Assembly: GCA_913063005.1 (NCBI GenBank)
Contig: CAJXZI010000058.1
Span: 1-9,799 of the forward strand
Origin: an uncultured Halieaceae bacterium
GTDB lineage: Bacteria > Pseudomonadota > Gammaproteobacteria > Pseudomonadales > Halieaceae
Length of the DNA: 9,799 nucleotides
Reading direction: 5' to 3'
The notes under the pieces are model-generated. The model did not search any database. It worked only from the letters and a program-made list of their open reading frames with translations, and was not told the origin of the DNA. This document shows positions 1 to 7,193 of the stretch, piece by piece. A program made the translations under genes and the position numbers. The first letter of the stretch is position 1; the number at the start of each line of letters is the position of its first letter.

Positions 1-1
1 C

Positions 2-1612
2 AGCGCCACAAATGAGGCGAGTAATGAGCCCACCACTCAGGTGACAACCCAAACACAAACACCGGCAATATCGCTAGAGAGCCCCGAGCAAAAAGCCTCT
101 ACCTCTGAGGCGCCCTCAACCGAGGCGAGTAGTGGTGACGACAAGCCCATACGAACACTGAAACTTAATCGATCTGCAGATGCTGGTGCCGAGGCTTCTG
201 GCAGTGATCAAACAGCTTCTGAGGCGTCACCAGAATCGGAAGCTCCTGCGCAGGAAGAGGGTGAAAACCAAGGCGGAGGTCGCAACCGGAGAAATCGGAA
301 CCGCAGAAACCGTCGCGAGCCTCATGTGCCATCTGAAAACCCCATGAGTTTGACGGAGCTCAAAACCAAGTCGACGCAAGAACTTATCGACATGGCTGCA
401 GAGATGGGCATTGAAAATATGGCCCGCTCGCGCAAGCAGGACATTATTTTCTCGTTGCTTAAGCGCCATGCAAAAAGCGGCGAAGATATCTTCGGTGACG
501 GTGTTCTCGAAATTTTATCCGATGGCTTTGGCTTCTTGAGATCAGCAGATAGCTCCTTCCTTGCAGGGCCAGACGATATCTATGTGAGCCCGAGCCAGAT
601 TCGCCGCTTCAACCTTCGTACCGGCGATACGGTCACCGGAATGATTAGACCTCCCAAGGACTCCGAGCGCTATTTCGCACTGCTCAAAGTCAGCGAGGTC
701 AACTTTGAGTCTCCCGAGACGGCGAAGGCAAAGATCCTCTTTGAAAACCTTACACCCTTATTCCCAGATCAACGCCTCACCTTGGAGAAAGGAAACGGGT
801 CAACGGAAGACCTTACGGGTCGAATCATTGATCTCTGCTCACCGATTGGAAAAGGCCAACGTGGCCTGTTGGTGGCTCCGCCCAAGGCGGGTAAAACGAT
901 CATGATGCAGAGTGTTGCTCAGGCGATTATCAGCAACAACCCTGAGTGTTACATCATCGTACTGCTTATCGATGAGCGTCCTGAGGAAGTGACCGAGATG
1001 CAGCGATCGGTGGGTGCTCGAGGCGCCGAGGTTGTGGCCTCTACGTTTGATGAGCCACCTGCGCGCCACGTTCAAGTCGCCGATATGGTGATTGAGAAAG
1101 CCAAGCGACTGGTCGAGCACAAGCGTGATGTTGTCATCCTGTTGGATTCGATCACCCGCTTGGCACGCGCCTACAACACCGTCGTTCCTAGCTCAGGCAA
1201 GGTACTTACGGGTGGTGTTGACGCACACGCACTCGAGCGCCCGAAGCGCTTCTTTGGTGCTGCGCGTAACATCGAGGAAGGCGGTAGCCTCTCAATTATC
1301 GCAACCGCACTCACTGAGACCGGCTCCAAAATGGATGAAGTGATCTACGAGGAATTTAAAGGCACCGGTAATATGGAGCTTCACTTGGATCGCAAGATCT
1401 CTGAGAAGCGCGTATACCCCGCCATTAACATCCGAAGATCGGGCACGCGTCGCGAGGAGCTGCTCACAGGAGAGGAAGAACTGCAGCGCATGTGGATTCT
1501 GCGAAAGCTTCTTCATGGCATGGAGGATCTTCCTGCTATTGAGTTCCTTTTGGATAAACTCAAAGACACCAAATCCAATGATGAGTTTTTCCGTTCAATG
1601 AAAAGGAAATAA
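2..1612 (+). CDS. rho: Transcription termination factor Rho with long disordered N-terminal extension (5' end open at window edge)
   Basis: Rho is a hexameric RNA-dependent ATPase/helicase that ends transcription by pulling on nascent RNA. Numbering residues from the GTG at 41, the core begins at Met102 (base 344) with MSLTELK, giving 422 residues against 419 in E. coli Rho. Visible motifs are the helical N-terminal domain (about 102-148), the RNA-binding cold-shock fold with DGFGFLRS (161-168), Walker A APPKAGKT (279-286), LLIDERPEEV with the catalytic Glu (about 312), Walker B VVILLDS (364-370) and the Q/R-loop region VLTGGVDAHALERPKR (388-403). Before the core lies an acidic Ser/Glu/Ala-rich stretch and then the basic block RNRRNRNRRNRR (81-92). 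The GTG at 41 has no Shine-Dalgarno sequence, and the frame stays open to the left edge with the same composition (SATNEASNEPTTQ). I infer that the true start lies outside the window; GTG 41 is the fallback start. Core identity is near certain, the start is not. Confidence 0.97.
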   Translation, partial: SATNEASNEPTTQVTTQTQTPAISLESPEQKASTSEAPSTEASSGDDKPIRTLKLNRSADAGAEASGSDQTASEASPESEAPAQEEGENQGGGRNRRNRNRRNRREPHVPSENPMSLTELKTKSTQELIDMAAEMGIENMARSRKQDIIFSLLKRHAKSGEDIFGDGVLEILSDGFGFLRSADSSFLAGPDDIYVSPSQIRRFNLRTGDTVTGMIRPPKDSERYFALLKVSEVNFESPETAKAKILFENLTPLFPDQRLTLEKGNGSTEDLTGRIIDLCSPIGKGQRGLLVAPPKAGKTIMMQSVAQAIISNNPECYIIVLLIDERPEEVTEMQRSVGARGAEVVASTFDEPPARHVQVADMVIEKAKRLVEHKRDVVILLDSITRLARAYNTVVPSSGKVLTGGVDAHALERPKRFFGAARNIEEGGSLSIIATALTETGSKMDEVIYEEFKGTGNMELHLDRKISEKRVYPAINIRRSGTRREELLTGEEELQRMWILRKLLHGMEDLPAIEFLLDKLKDTKSNDEFFRSMKRK

Positions 1613-1640
1613 AAAACGTCAATGAAAGGAACGGAAATAA
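1595..1640 (+). repeat. Imperfect direct duplication of the rho 3' end
   Basis: The last codons of rho (tcaatgaaaaggaaataa, 1595-1612, encoding S-M-K-R-K-stop) recur at 1619-1640 as a similar segment with about four extra bases inside it. The two copies start 24 bases apart and both are preceded by cg(t). The second copy is downstream of the stop codon and untranslated. It looks like an old slippage or tandem duplication, but both copies are A-rich, so chance similarity cannot be excluded. Confidence 0.5.
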
Positions 1641-1650
1641 CGAAAAAATA

Positions 1651-1685
1651 AAAAAAGGGCGCCAAGAGGCGCCCTTTTGCTTTTA
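1651..1685. terminator. Bidirectional intrinsic terminator after rho
   Basis: There is a perfect 7-bp stem, gggcgcc (1657-1663) and ggcgccc (1668-1674), with loop aaga. On the plus strand it is followed by ttttgctttta, a split T-tract that ends the rho transcript. Upstream is an A-tract (aaaaaataaaaaa, 1644-1656) that pairs in part with the T's. Read on the minus strand, this gives the same stem followed by TTTTTTATTTTTT, a longer T-tract than on the plus strand. It should therefore also stop leftward antisense transcription before it enters rho. Confidence 0.9.
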
Positions 1686-1781
1686 TTCCACCGTGTATTG
1701 CATGGCAGTTTTAAGACGCTCAAACCCATGTTGCGTTCGACTGTGTCATGCTATGCGTCGATTACTAAGTGAGACAACACT

Positions 1782-3281
1782 ATGAAATTTCGGGACCTCC
1801 GAGAATTTCTTGACATGCTGGAAGCCACTGGGGATCTCGTGAGAATTAAAGACGAGATCGACCCAAACCTAGAGATGACGGAAATCGCAGATCGAACGCT
1901 TCGAGGCGGCGGGCCTGCACTTCTTTTTGAGAACCCTAAAGGCTACGACGTCCCCCTGCTTGCGAATCTATTTGGAACCGAGAAGCGCGTTGCGCAAGGC
2001 ATGGGGGCAGACTCGATTGAAGCTCTACGAGAGATTGGCGAGCTGCTCGCTTATCTACGCCAGCCCGATCCACCCAAAGGTATGCGTGACCTTATTGATA
2101 AGGCACCTCTGCTCAAAAAAGTGTTAAACATGGGGCCTAAGACCATCAGTCGGCCGCCTTGCCAGGACGTTGTTATCGATGGTGACGACATCGATCTAAA
2201 CAAACTGCCGATTCAAACCTGCTGGCCCGGAGACGTTGGGCCCTTGGTTACCTGGCCACTCGTTATCACGCGCGGACCTGAGAAACCACGCATGAATCTT
2301 GGCATCTACCGGATGCAGCAAATTGGTCGCAACAAGCTGATTATGCGATGGCTTTCACATCGAGGTGGGGCGCTAGATTTCAGGGACTGGTGCCTCAAGC
2401 GACCCGGCGAGCCTTATCCGGTCGCCATTGCACTTGGTGCCGACCCAGCAACAACGCTGGGAGCGGTGACGCCTGTTCCCGATGCGCTCTCCGAATATGC
2501 GTTCGCAGGCTTACTTCGCGGTGGCAAAACCGAACTCGCGAACTGCCTGACGCAACGCTGTAAAGATAATGAACTGCTTGTTCCCGCCCACTCGGAGATT
2601 ATTTTAGAAGGCTACATCGACCCCGAGGAAATGGCAGACGAAGGTCCCTTTGGCGATCACACCGGTTACTACAACGAAGTTGAAAGCTTCCCTGTATTCA
2701 CCGTAGAAAAAATGACAACGCGGAAGAACCCCATCTATCACAGCACTTACACTGGCCGTCCACCTGACGAGCCCGCAATTTTGGGTGTCGCGCTCAATGA
2801 GGTTTTTGTCCCACTACTGCAAAAACAATTTCCTGAGATCGTCGATTTTTATCTGCCGCCCGAAGGATGCTCATACAGGATGGCCGTTGTAAGCATGCGC
2901 AAGGAATACCCGGGTCATGCGAAACGAGTGATGCTCGGCATCTGGTCGTTTTTACGCCAGTTTATGTATACAAAGTTCATCATCGTCACCGATGAGGACG
3001 TTGATGTGCGCAACTGGGAAGACGTCATTTGGGCTATGACGACGCGCATGGACCCGCGCCGCGATTCTGTCTTTATCGACAATACACCCATTGATTACCT
3101 AGATTTTGCGTCGCCCGTTGCTGGACTCGGCTCTAAGGTGGGTATGGATGCCACCAACAAATGGGAAGGTGAGACCGATCGCGAGTGGGGTACGTCGATT
3201 CAAATGAGCGACGACGTCAAAGCAAAAGTTGACGATTTGTGGGACTCCTTAGGGATTACGCTTCCCGGGCGTCGAAAATAG
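1782..3281 (+). CDS. ubiD: 4-hydroxy-3-polyprenylbenzoate decarboxylase (UbiD)
   Basis: UbiD decarboxylates 3-octaprenyl-4-hydroxybenzoate in ubiquinone synthesis, using prenylated FMN supplied by UbiX (not in this window). The 499 residues match the usual length (497 in E. coli). Long conserved blocks are present: ITEIADRTL-like ADRTLRGGGPALLFENPKG (37-54), MNLGIYR (171-177) and IMRWLSHRGGA (187-197) of the cofactor/metal site, LGADPATTLGAVTPVPD (218-234), SEYAFAGLLRG (237-247), EGPFGDHTGYY (287-297) with the acidic active-site residues, and STYTGRPPDEPA (321-332). ATG 1782 matches the family start; only a weak aagtgag lies upstream. The gene follows the rho terminator by about 100 bases, so it probably has its own promoter, although I could not assign one with confidence. 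No clear plus-strand terminator follows before the convergent hemY. Confidence 0.97.
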   Translation: MKFRDLREFLDMLEATGDLVRIKDEIDPNLEMTEIADRTLRGGGPALLFENPKGYDVPLLANLFGTEKRVAQGMGADSIEALREIGELLAYLRQPDPPKGMRDLIDKAPLLKKVLNMGPKTISRPPCQDVVIDGDDIDLNKLPIQTCWPGDVGPLVTWPLVITRGPEKPRMNLGIYRMQQIGRNKLIMRWLSHRGGALDFRDWCLKRPGEPYPVAIALGADPATTLGAVTPVPDALSEYAFAGLLRGGKTELANCLTQRCKDNELLVPAHSEIILEGYIDPEEMADEGPFGDHTGYYNEVESFPVFTVEKMTTRKNPIYHSTYTGRPPDEPAILGVALNEVFVPLLQKQFPEIVDFYLPPEGCSYRMAVVSMRKEYPGHAKRVMLGIWSFLRQFMYTKFIIVTDEDVDVRNWEDVIWAMTTRMDPRRDSVFIDNTPIDYLDFASPVAGLGSKVGMDATNKWEGETDREWGTSIQMSDDVKAKVDDLWDSLGITLPGRRK

Positions 3282-3324
3282 GCCCCACGTGAGCAGGCTC
3301 AAAAAGCCGTGGCGTTCAAGACGC

Positions 3325-4137
3325 CTAAGCCAGTTTGCGTAATCTGCGAGCACCCAGCGCCTTAGTTATGTGCTCCGACGCCTGTGTCTTGTGCGAGTCG
3401 ATTAACAATTGATCACCCGCGTCACCCGTTAGCGAATGAGCCTTCAATAGCGTGAGCGCCAGCGAAGCGGCTCCGTCCTTACTAGTCGCCGAGAGACGAG
3501 TAAGACGCTCAGCCAATTGCTCTGCGTTTTTGGGTTGGTGAACGGCAAGGACACCATTTAAAGCGTCATGCCAAGTGGACTCAGCGGTCTCTAGCAACAT
3601 CAGATCAACATCGTTTGTCGCTCCCAGTTCATAAAGCTGTGAGACGTACTCAACCCTCAAGGTGCCATCAGCTTTGTCTGAGGCCGCAGCCTTGCTCCAT
3701 AGCTTGTTGAGTTGGTTTGGCTTTTGGCTCGCACGAACTTGCCGCAGCAAAAGCCATTGTCTTAATTGATTGGCGCGCGACTCAGACTGCCAAGATGACT
3801 TCTCCAACTTGCCTACTTTGCTTGCTAGACCTACCGTATTTTCGCTCAAAGCATCATCAAGACTGGAGTGGATGAGCTCTAGATTTTGCTCTTCTTTCCG
3901 CTTGCCCAGCCAACGGCCAAAACCCGGAACAACCCCGACTGTGATCCTTACCAACCGTCCAACCAGGCGCATGACGATAAAAAGTCCCACCGCAGCGAGA
4001 GCCAACGCGACCATACTCGTCTCAAGTCGGTAGCCAGCCACTTGCAGTAACGCATAACCAGGGTCCTGGGAGACAAAAGAGGCAAGCGCAACGCCTACGA
4101 TTAATCCCGCGGTGATGAGCCACAACCACCGCTTCAT
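3325..4137 (-). CDS. hemY: HemY family inner-membrane protein, short form
   Basis: This is the enterobacterial-type HemY, a membrane protein of the haem operon with a TPR-like tail, and not the Bacillus oxidase of the same name. Two membrane segments are visible (about 4-21 and 41-60). Between them is DPGYALLQVAGYRLETS (25-41), which matches the HemY_N signature (GYVLIQTDNYNIETS in E. coli), and a basic stretch GRWLGKRK follows (74-81). The remainder is predicted helical and Leu/Ala-rich, but it is hard to align with the normal TPR region. The protein has 270 residues against about 400 in E. coli or Pseudomonas, so most of the C-terminal TPR domain is missing or strongly reduced. The stop is followed within 43 bases by convergent ubiD, so no lost coding tail lies downstream. 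Its start overlaps the hemX stop (ATGA), which suggests translational coupling. The molecular role of HemY is not firmly established. Confidence 0.85.
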   Translation of the reverse strand: MKRWLWLITAGLIVGVALASFVSQDPGYALLQVAGYRLETSMVALALAAVGLFIVMRLVGRLVRITVGVVPGFGRWLGKRKEEQNLELIHSSLDDALSENTVGLASKVGKLEKSSWQSESRANQLRQWLLLRQVRASQKPNQLNKLWSKAAASDKADGTLRVEYVSQLYELGATNDVDLMLLETAESTWHDALNGVLAVHQPKNAEQLAERLTRLSATSKDGAASLALTLLKAHSLTGDAGDQLLIDSHKTQASEHITKALGARRLRKLA

Positions 4138-5411
4138 TCCGGAGTCCCCGTTGCCTGATCAACAGAGTCGATTCCGGAGAGCGCACTGGAGTTTTCTGCG
4201 GCCTTGCCCTCACTGTTTCGCTGCAAAGCCGGCACAGGGTTATCTGCAACGGTAGACCCGGCACCTAATGGCCGAGCAACAACTTCTGAGGAGCCAACAT
4301 AGTTTGCGTCGATACCACCATCAACCTCGACACTCAGTAGCTTGAGTGTTTCGAGCACGGGCATTTCCAGCCGCAAAGAAACTGAGCTGAGATCTGCTAA
4401 CTCCTCGATAACGGCAGCCGCGACAGGATCGAGATTTGACGACGGAAGTTCTGTCAATATCGCTGTGGCTCGCGCCAGGGCATCGGTAAAGCTAGATGAA
4501 TCTCTGAGAAGCAACGCAACGCGCGCTTGCTCAATATTGAGCTTTACAGAGAGGACGGCAAGACGAGACCAATCCGAGCTCGTTGGCTTTTGCGCGGGTG
4601 AGGCGAGATCCGTGATCACAAAATACGATGAGAGCGTATCCAGCGCCTGCTCCCAAAGGTTCAACGAAATAGTTACCTCGGCTGACGCTCCATTCGTATC
4701 GTTATTCGAAAGCGCTTCCGATCCGACACTTCTAACCGACGGGTCCAGTGACGTTAAGTCCAGCGTTTGAATTTGCTTATCCAGCGCAGACAGACGCCCC
4801 ATCAACCCCACCATATCGAATTTTTCAATGGCCTTTAGCTGCGTGCGGTCGAACGCAATGGCAGATCGGACAGCACTCACATCGGCAGCAGTGTCGCTCT
4901 TCAATAAGGCATCTGCCTGAGACAGCAATTCCAGAGCGCCACTCACGTCACTTGCAAACTCTAAGCGCTGACCTGCAAGGCGAATATTGAACTCGGCCTC
5001 GGCACGCTTCCACGCACTCTGGTCTGTTTTCGATATTCGATACAGAAGTTGGTTCGCCTCATTGAGCTTAGCCGCTGCACGCTGATCAATATCGCGAATC
5101 GCATCGAACTCAGCCGAGAGTCGAGAAACCGCCGACTGCAAAGCGGCTGACGTGCCAGCTTCGCTCCGTTTGATTTTGGTGTCGATCAGCGCCGCCACTT
5201 CCTTTGCTAAGGTCTCATCGGCCTTGGCCAATGAAGCCAAGCTTCGCTCAACCTCTACTTGTTTAGCTTGGAAAGCTGTTACCTCGGGCCATACATAGAC
5301 GTAGCCCGCAGCGCCTATGCCAGCTACCACGAGTAAAACCAACAAACGCACCAACGTGCTTAACCATGATGATGCTGTCGTTGGTTTACTGCGGGCGGTT
5401 TGCTCGCTCAT
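4134..5411 (-). CDS. hemX: HemX family membrane protein (uroporphyrinogen operon)
   Basis: HemX is an inner-membrane protein of unsettled function encoded with hemC and hemD; older annotations as a uroporphyrinogen-III methyltransferase are doubtful. The 425 residues (393 in E. coli) comprise a short cytoplasmic Ser/Thr-rich head, one membrane helix (about 18-41, LVRLLVLLVVAGIGAAGYVYV), a predicted coiled coil (about 44-130), and the family hallmark AEAEFNIRLAGQRLEF (137-152) followed by SGALELLSQAD (157-167). The C-terminal 60 or so residues are Ser/Ala/Asn-rich and probably disordered. The ATG at 5411 has a good Shine-Dalgarno sequence (aaaggga, about 8 bases upstream) in the 25-base gap after hemD. 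The stop overlaps the hemY start by 4 bases. No AdoMet-binding methyltransferase motif is visible. Confidence 0.92.
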   Translation of the reverse strand: MSEQTARSKPTTASSWLSTLVRLLVLLVVAGIGAAGYVYVWPEVTAFQAKQVEVERSLASLAKADETLAKEVAALIDTKIKRSEAGTSAALQSAVSRLSAEFDAIRDIDQRAAAKLNEANQLLYRISKTDQSAWKRAEAEFNIRLAGQRLEFASDVSGALELLSQADALLKSDTAADVSAVRSAIAFDRTQLKAIEKFDMVGLMGRLSALDKQIQTLDLTSLDPSVRSVGSEALSNNDTNGASAEVTISLNLWEQALDTLSSYFVITDLASPAQKPTSSDWSRLAVLSVKLNIEQARVALLLRDSSSFTDALARATAILTELPSSNLDPVAAAVIEELADLSSVSLRLEMPVLETLKLLSVEVDGGIDANYVGSSEVVARPLGAGSTVADNPVPALQRNSEGKAAENSSALSGIDSVDQATGTPE

Positions 5412-5436
5412 GAAAATGTCCCTTTAAAAACGTGAC

Positions 5437-6177
5437 TTAGGACAGTTTAGACAATACCTCGAGTAAGGCGTCATCACTGGCCCCTGCCGCTACTATACGC
5501 GATTGCCAGCCCAGCTCTCGAGCCTGATTTTCAACACGGTCTGACGGCAGGATGACCGTGTGCTTTTCGTGCACGCTCACACCGCAAAGCGCGCAAAGCT
5601 CTTCAAGGCGAGAGAGCGTCTCACCACTGGCGATATGAATATAGCGTGGCTCGCGGCTTTCCAGCGCTTGTAAAACTGTGTTCCTTGCAACATGCGGCCA
5701 CACCCGCCGGTAACAGTTGACCTCGACGACACGCAGGCCCTGCTCGGTAAGGGTCCGGCTTAATAAATCGCGCCCCCCTTCACCTTTTATCACGGCAATA
5801 CGAGTAAATGATCGAGGCCCAGCATCCTCTTTTGCGACAAGCAGCTCGAGCAGCCCTTCTGAATCCTCGCGATCCGGACTGCTTGCATCGATTCCTTGTT
5901 GCTCGAGTAATTCTCTCGTCTTCTTGCCAACCGCCAGCACCCTGTTTGACGCGCTGAGGCAGCCTTGCATAACGAGACTAAGACCGTGAGTCACCGCATT
6001 TGCCGATGTGAAGACAAGGACATTGCTGTCGTCAAGCTCAGCTGCAACCGCTGACGTCACAGCCACTGGCTCTATTGCCAGTAATGGCAAGGCCGTAGCC
6101 TCAACGCCTCTCTTTAAAAGGAGGTCTAGCTGCCTTTTCGCATCGGGCTCGGCGCGTGTGAGAACAACATGGGTCAC
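5437..6177 (-). CDS. hemD: Uroporphyrinogen-III synthase (HemD)
   Basis: HemD closes the linear hydroxymethylbilane to uroporphyrinogen III while inverting ring D, directly after HemC. The 246 residues match the family length. The sequence shows the two-lobe HemD layout: N-terminal VLTRAEPDA (5-13), VLVFTSANAV (53-62) and RVLAVGKKTRELL (79-91), then a second lobe with VIKGEGGRDLLSRTL (129-143), LRVVEVNCYRRVWP (148-161) and IHIASGETLSRL (180-191). HemD diverges strongly between species, so the assignment rests partly on its position between hemC and hemX. The start is GTG at 6177, overlapping the hemC stop by four bases (GTGA), which points to translation coupled to hemC. The upstream Shine-Dalgarno sequence would lie within hemC codons. 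Confidence 0.94.
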   Translation of the reverse strand: MTHVVLTRAEPDAKRQLDLLLKRGVEATALPLLAIEPVAVTSAVAAELDDSNVLVFTSANAVTHGLSLVMQGCLSASNRVLAVGKKTRELLEQQGIDASSPDREDSEGLLELLVAKEDAGPRSFTRIAVIKGEGGRDLLSRTLTEQGLRVVEVNCYRRVWPHVARNTVLQALESREPRYIHIASGETLSRLEELCALCGVSVHEKHTVILPSDRVENQARELGWQSRIVAAGASDDALLEVLSKLS

Positions 6178-7082
6178 GATCGGGCTGCGTTAAGGATCTC
6201 GGCTGCGCCCATTTTTAGTAGCGATTCAGCCACTTCTAAACCCAAGGCTTCAGGGTCGGTACCTCGCGCCTCCGCAGCGATCACGTTTGCGCCATCGGGG
6301 GAGCCCACGCGCGCGCGTAGCCAGAGACTATCGCCCTCAGTGACCGCAAAGCTGGCAATAGGCACGTCACAGCCACCATCCAATTTACGAACTACGGTTC
6401 GCTCGGCGATGACACGCCGTGCTGTCTCGTCATGCGCCAACGGTGCAAGCAATTCAGCCACTCTCGAGTCCGAGGCCCGGTACTCGATCCCAACAGCGCC
6501 TTGTCCGCCAGCAGGGAGAAGAAAATCCTCATCGATTGCAGCACCAATACGCTCATCAAAGCCCAGTCGCTTGAGCCCTGCACAGGCTAAAATGATTGCA
6601 TCGAACTCTCCCGCGTCGAGTTTCGCTAGCCGCGTATTGACGTTGCCCCGTAGGAAGCCAATATCGAGATCTGGACGTCGCTGCATGACCTGACATGAGC
6701 GCCGCAGACTCGATGTGCCAAGCTTCGCGCCCTGCGGTAGCGCATCAAAACTATCAACACCTACTAGCGCATCTCGCGGATCCTCACGCTCGCATATCAC
6801 CCCCAGCGTGAGACCGGGTGGAAGTTCCATAGGGACGTCCTTCATCGAGTGAACGGCAATGTCAGCCCGCTCGTCCATTAAGGCTGTCTCCAATTCTTTA
6901 ACGAAAAGGCCTTTGCCACCCACTTTATAAAGTGGTTTGTCGAGTAGTTGATCCCCGCGCGAGGTCATACCCAAAAGCTTCACTTCAATGCCGGGATGGT
7001 GGCGCTTCAACTCTGCTTCAACGAAGTGCGCCTGCCACAGCGCGAGTGGACTTTCGCGCGTCGCGATCGTAATTGAATTCAT
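6174..7082 (-). CDS. hemC: Porphobilinogen deaminase / hydroxymethylbilane synthase (HemC)
   Basis: HemC joins four porphobilinogen molecules into hydroxymethylbilane in the cytosol, building on a dipyrromethane cofactor bound to a cysteine. The 302 residues are close to the 313 of E. coli. Motifs in order are IATRESPLALWQA (6-18), GGKGLFVKELE (55-65), AVHSMKDVP with catalytic Asp82 (76-84), LGTSSLRR (121-128), LRGNVNTRL (144-152), LPAGGQGAVGIE (189-200) and LDGGCDVPIA with cofactor Cys238 (234-243). All key residues are present. ATG 7082 is preceded by the strong Shine-Dalgarno sequence aggggg. It is the first gene of hemCDXY and is divergent from argH. In Pseudomonas the regulators algZ and algR lie between argH and hemC; here they are absent. 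Confidence 0.98.
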   Translation of the reverse strand: MNSITIATRESPLALWQAHFVEAELKRHHPGIEVKLLGMTSRGDQLLDKPLYKVGGKGLFVKELETALMDERADIAVHSMKDVPMELPPGLTLGVICEREDPRDALVGVDSFDALPQGAKLGTSSLRRSCQVMQRRPDLDIGFLRGNVNTRLAKLDAGEFDAIILACAGLKRLGFDERIGAAIDEDFLLPAGGQGAVGIEYRASDSRVAELLAPLAHDETARRVIAERTVVRKLDGGCDVPIASFAVTEGDSLWLRARVGSPDGANVIAAEARGTDPEALGLEVAESLLKMGAAEILNAARS

Positions 7083-7097
7083 ACATCCCCCTGATGT
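7083..7097 (-). promoter_or_regulatory. hemC ribosome-binding site inside a small inverted repeat
   Basis: Immediately before the hemC ATG, the minus strand reads acatc-agggg-gatgt. The 5-base arms are perfectly complementary and the loop is the Shine-Dalgarno core. Such a short stem is weak, so it may simply display the site in a loop, or may have no effect at all. I did not find a confident hemC promoter. A taaaat (7102-7107, minus strand) resembles a -10 box but has no matching -35 and would leave a very short leader. Confidence 0.35.
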
Positions 7098-7153
7098 TTT
7101 TATTTTATGCTTTTGTTTTCAGCGCGACGCCTACACAAGCCGTCACGTGTACC

Positions 7154-7162
7154 TGATACAAT
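7154..7162 (+). promoter_or_regulatory. Extended -10 promoter for argH
   Basis: The sequence TGATACAAT contains the extended -10 TG, then TACAAT (7157-7162, five of six matches to TATAAT). No good -35 box is seen about 17 bases upstream, as is common for extended -10 promoters. Transcription would begin near 7169, leaving a leader of about 25 bases before GTG 7194. This location argues against any argH start upstream of the promoter. Confidence 0.55.
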
Positions 7163-7193
7163 AGCAAACTGTAAATTACGAGAAGTTTATCGC

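Noticed and set aside
839..1120. Minus-strand open frame of 93 codons opposite rho
   Set aside because: It lies wholly inside the conserved rho core, has no family resemblance or ribosome site, and is a shadow of codon structure.
1731..1765. Promoter for ubiD (ttgcgt with tatgcg, or ttcgac with gattac)
   Set aside because: Box matches are poor and the spacing of the better pair is about 15 bases, so I could not assign one.
3296..3325. Intrinsic terminator between ubiD and hemY
   Set aside because: Stems are only 4-5 bp and lack an adjacent T-tract on the plus strand; on the minus strand the short T-run is not placed directly after the stem.
4342..4770. Plus-strand open frame of 142 codons opposite hemX
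   Set aside because: Ser/Ala-rich shadow of the hemX coding strand, with no recognisable domain or start signal.
6169..6693. Plus-strand open frame of 174 codons opposite hemC
   Set aside because: Composition is low complexity (Ser/Ala/Arg/Pro) as expected for a frame antisense to a GC-rich gene; hemC is fully conserved on the other strand.
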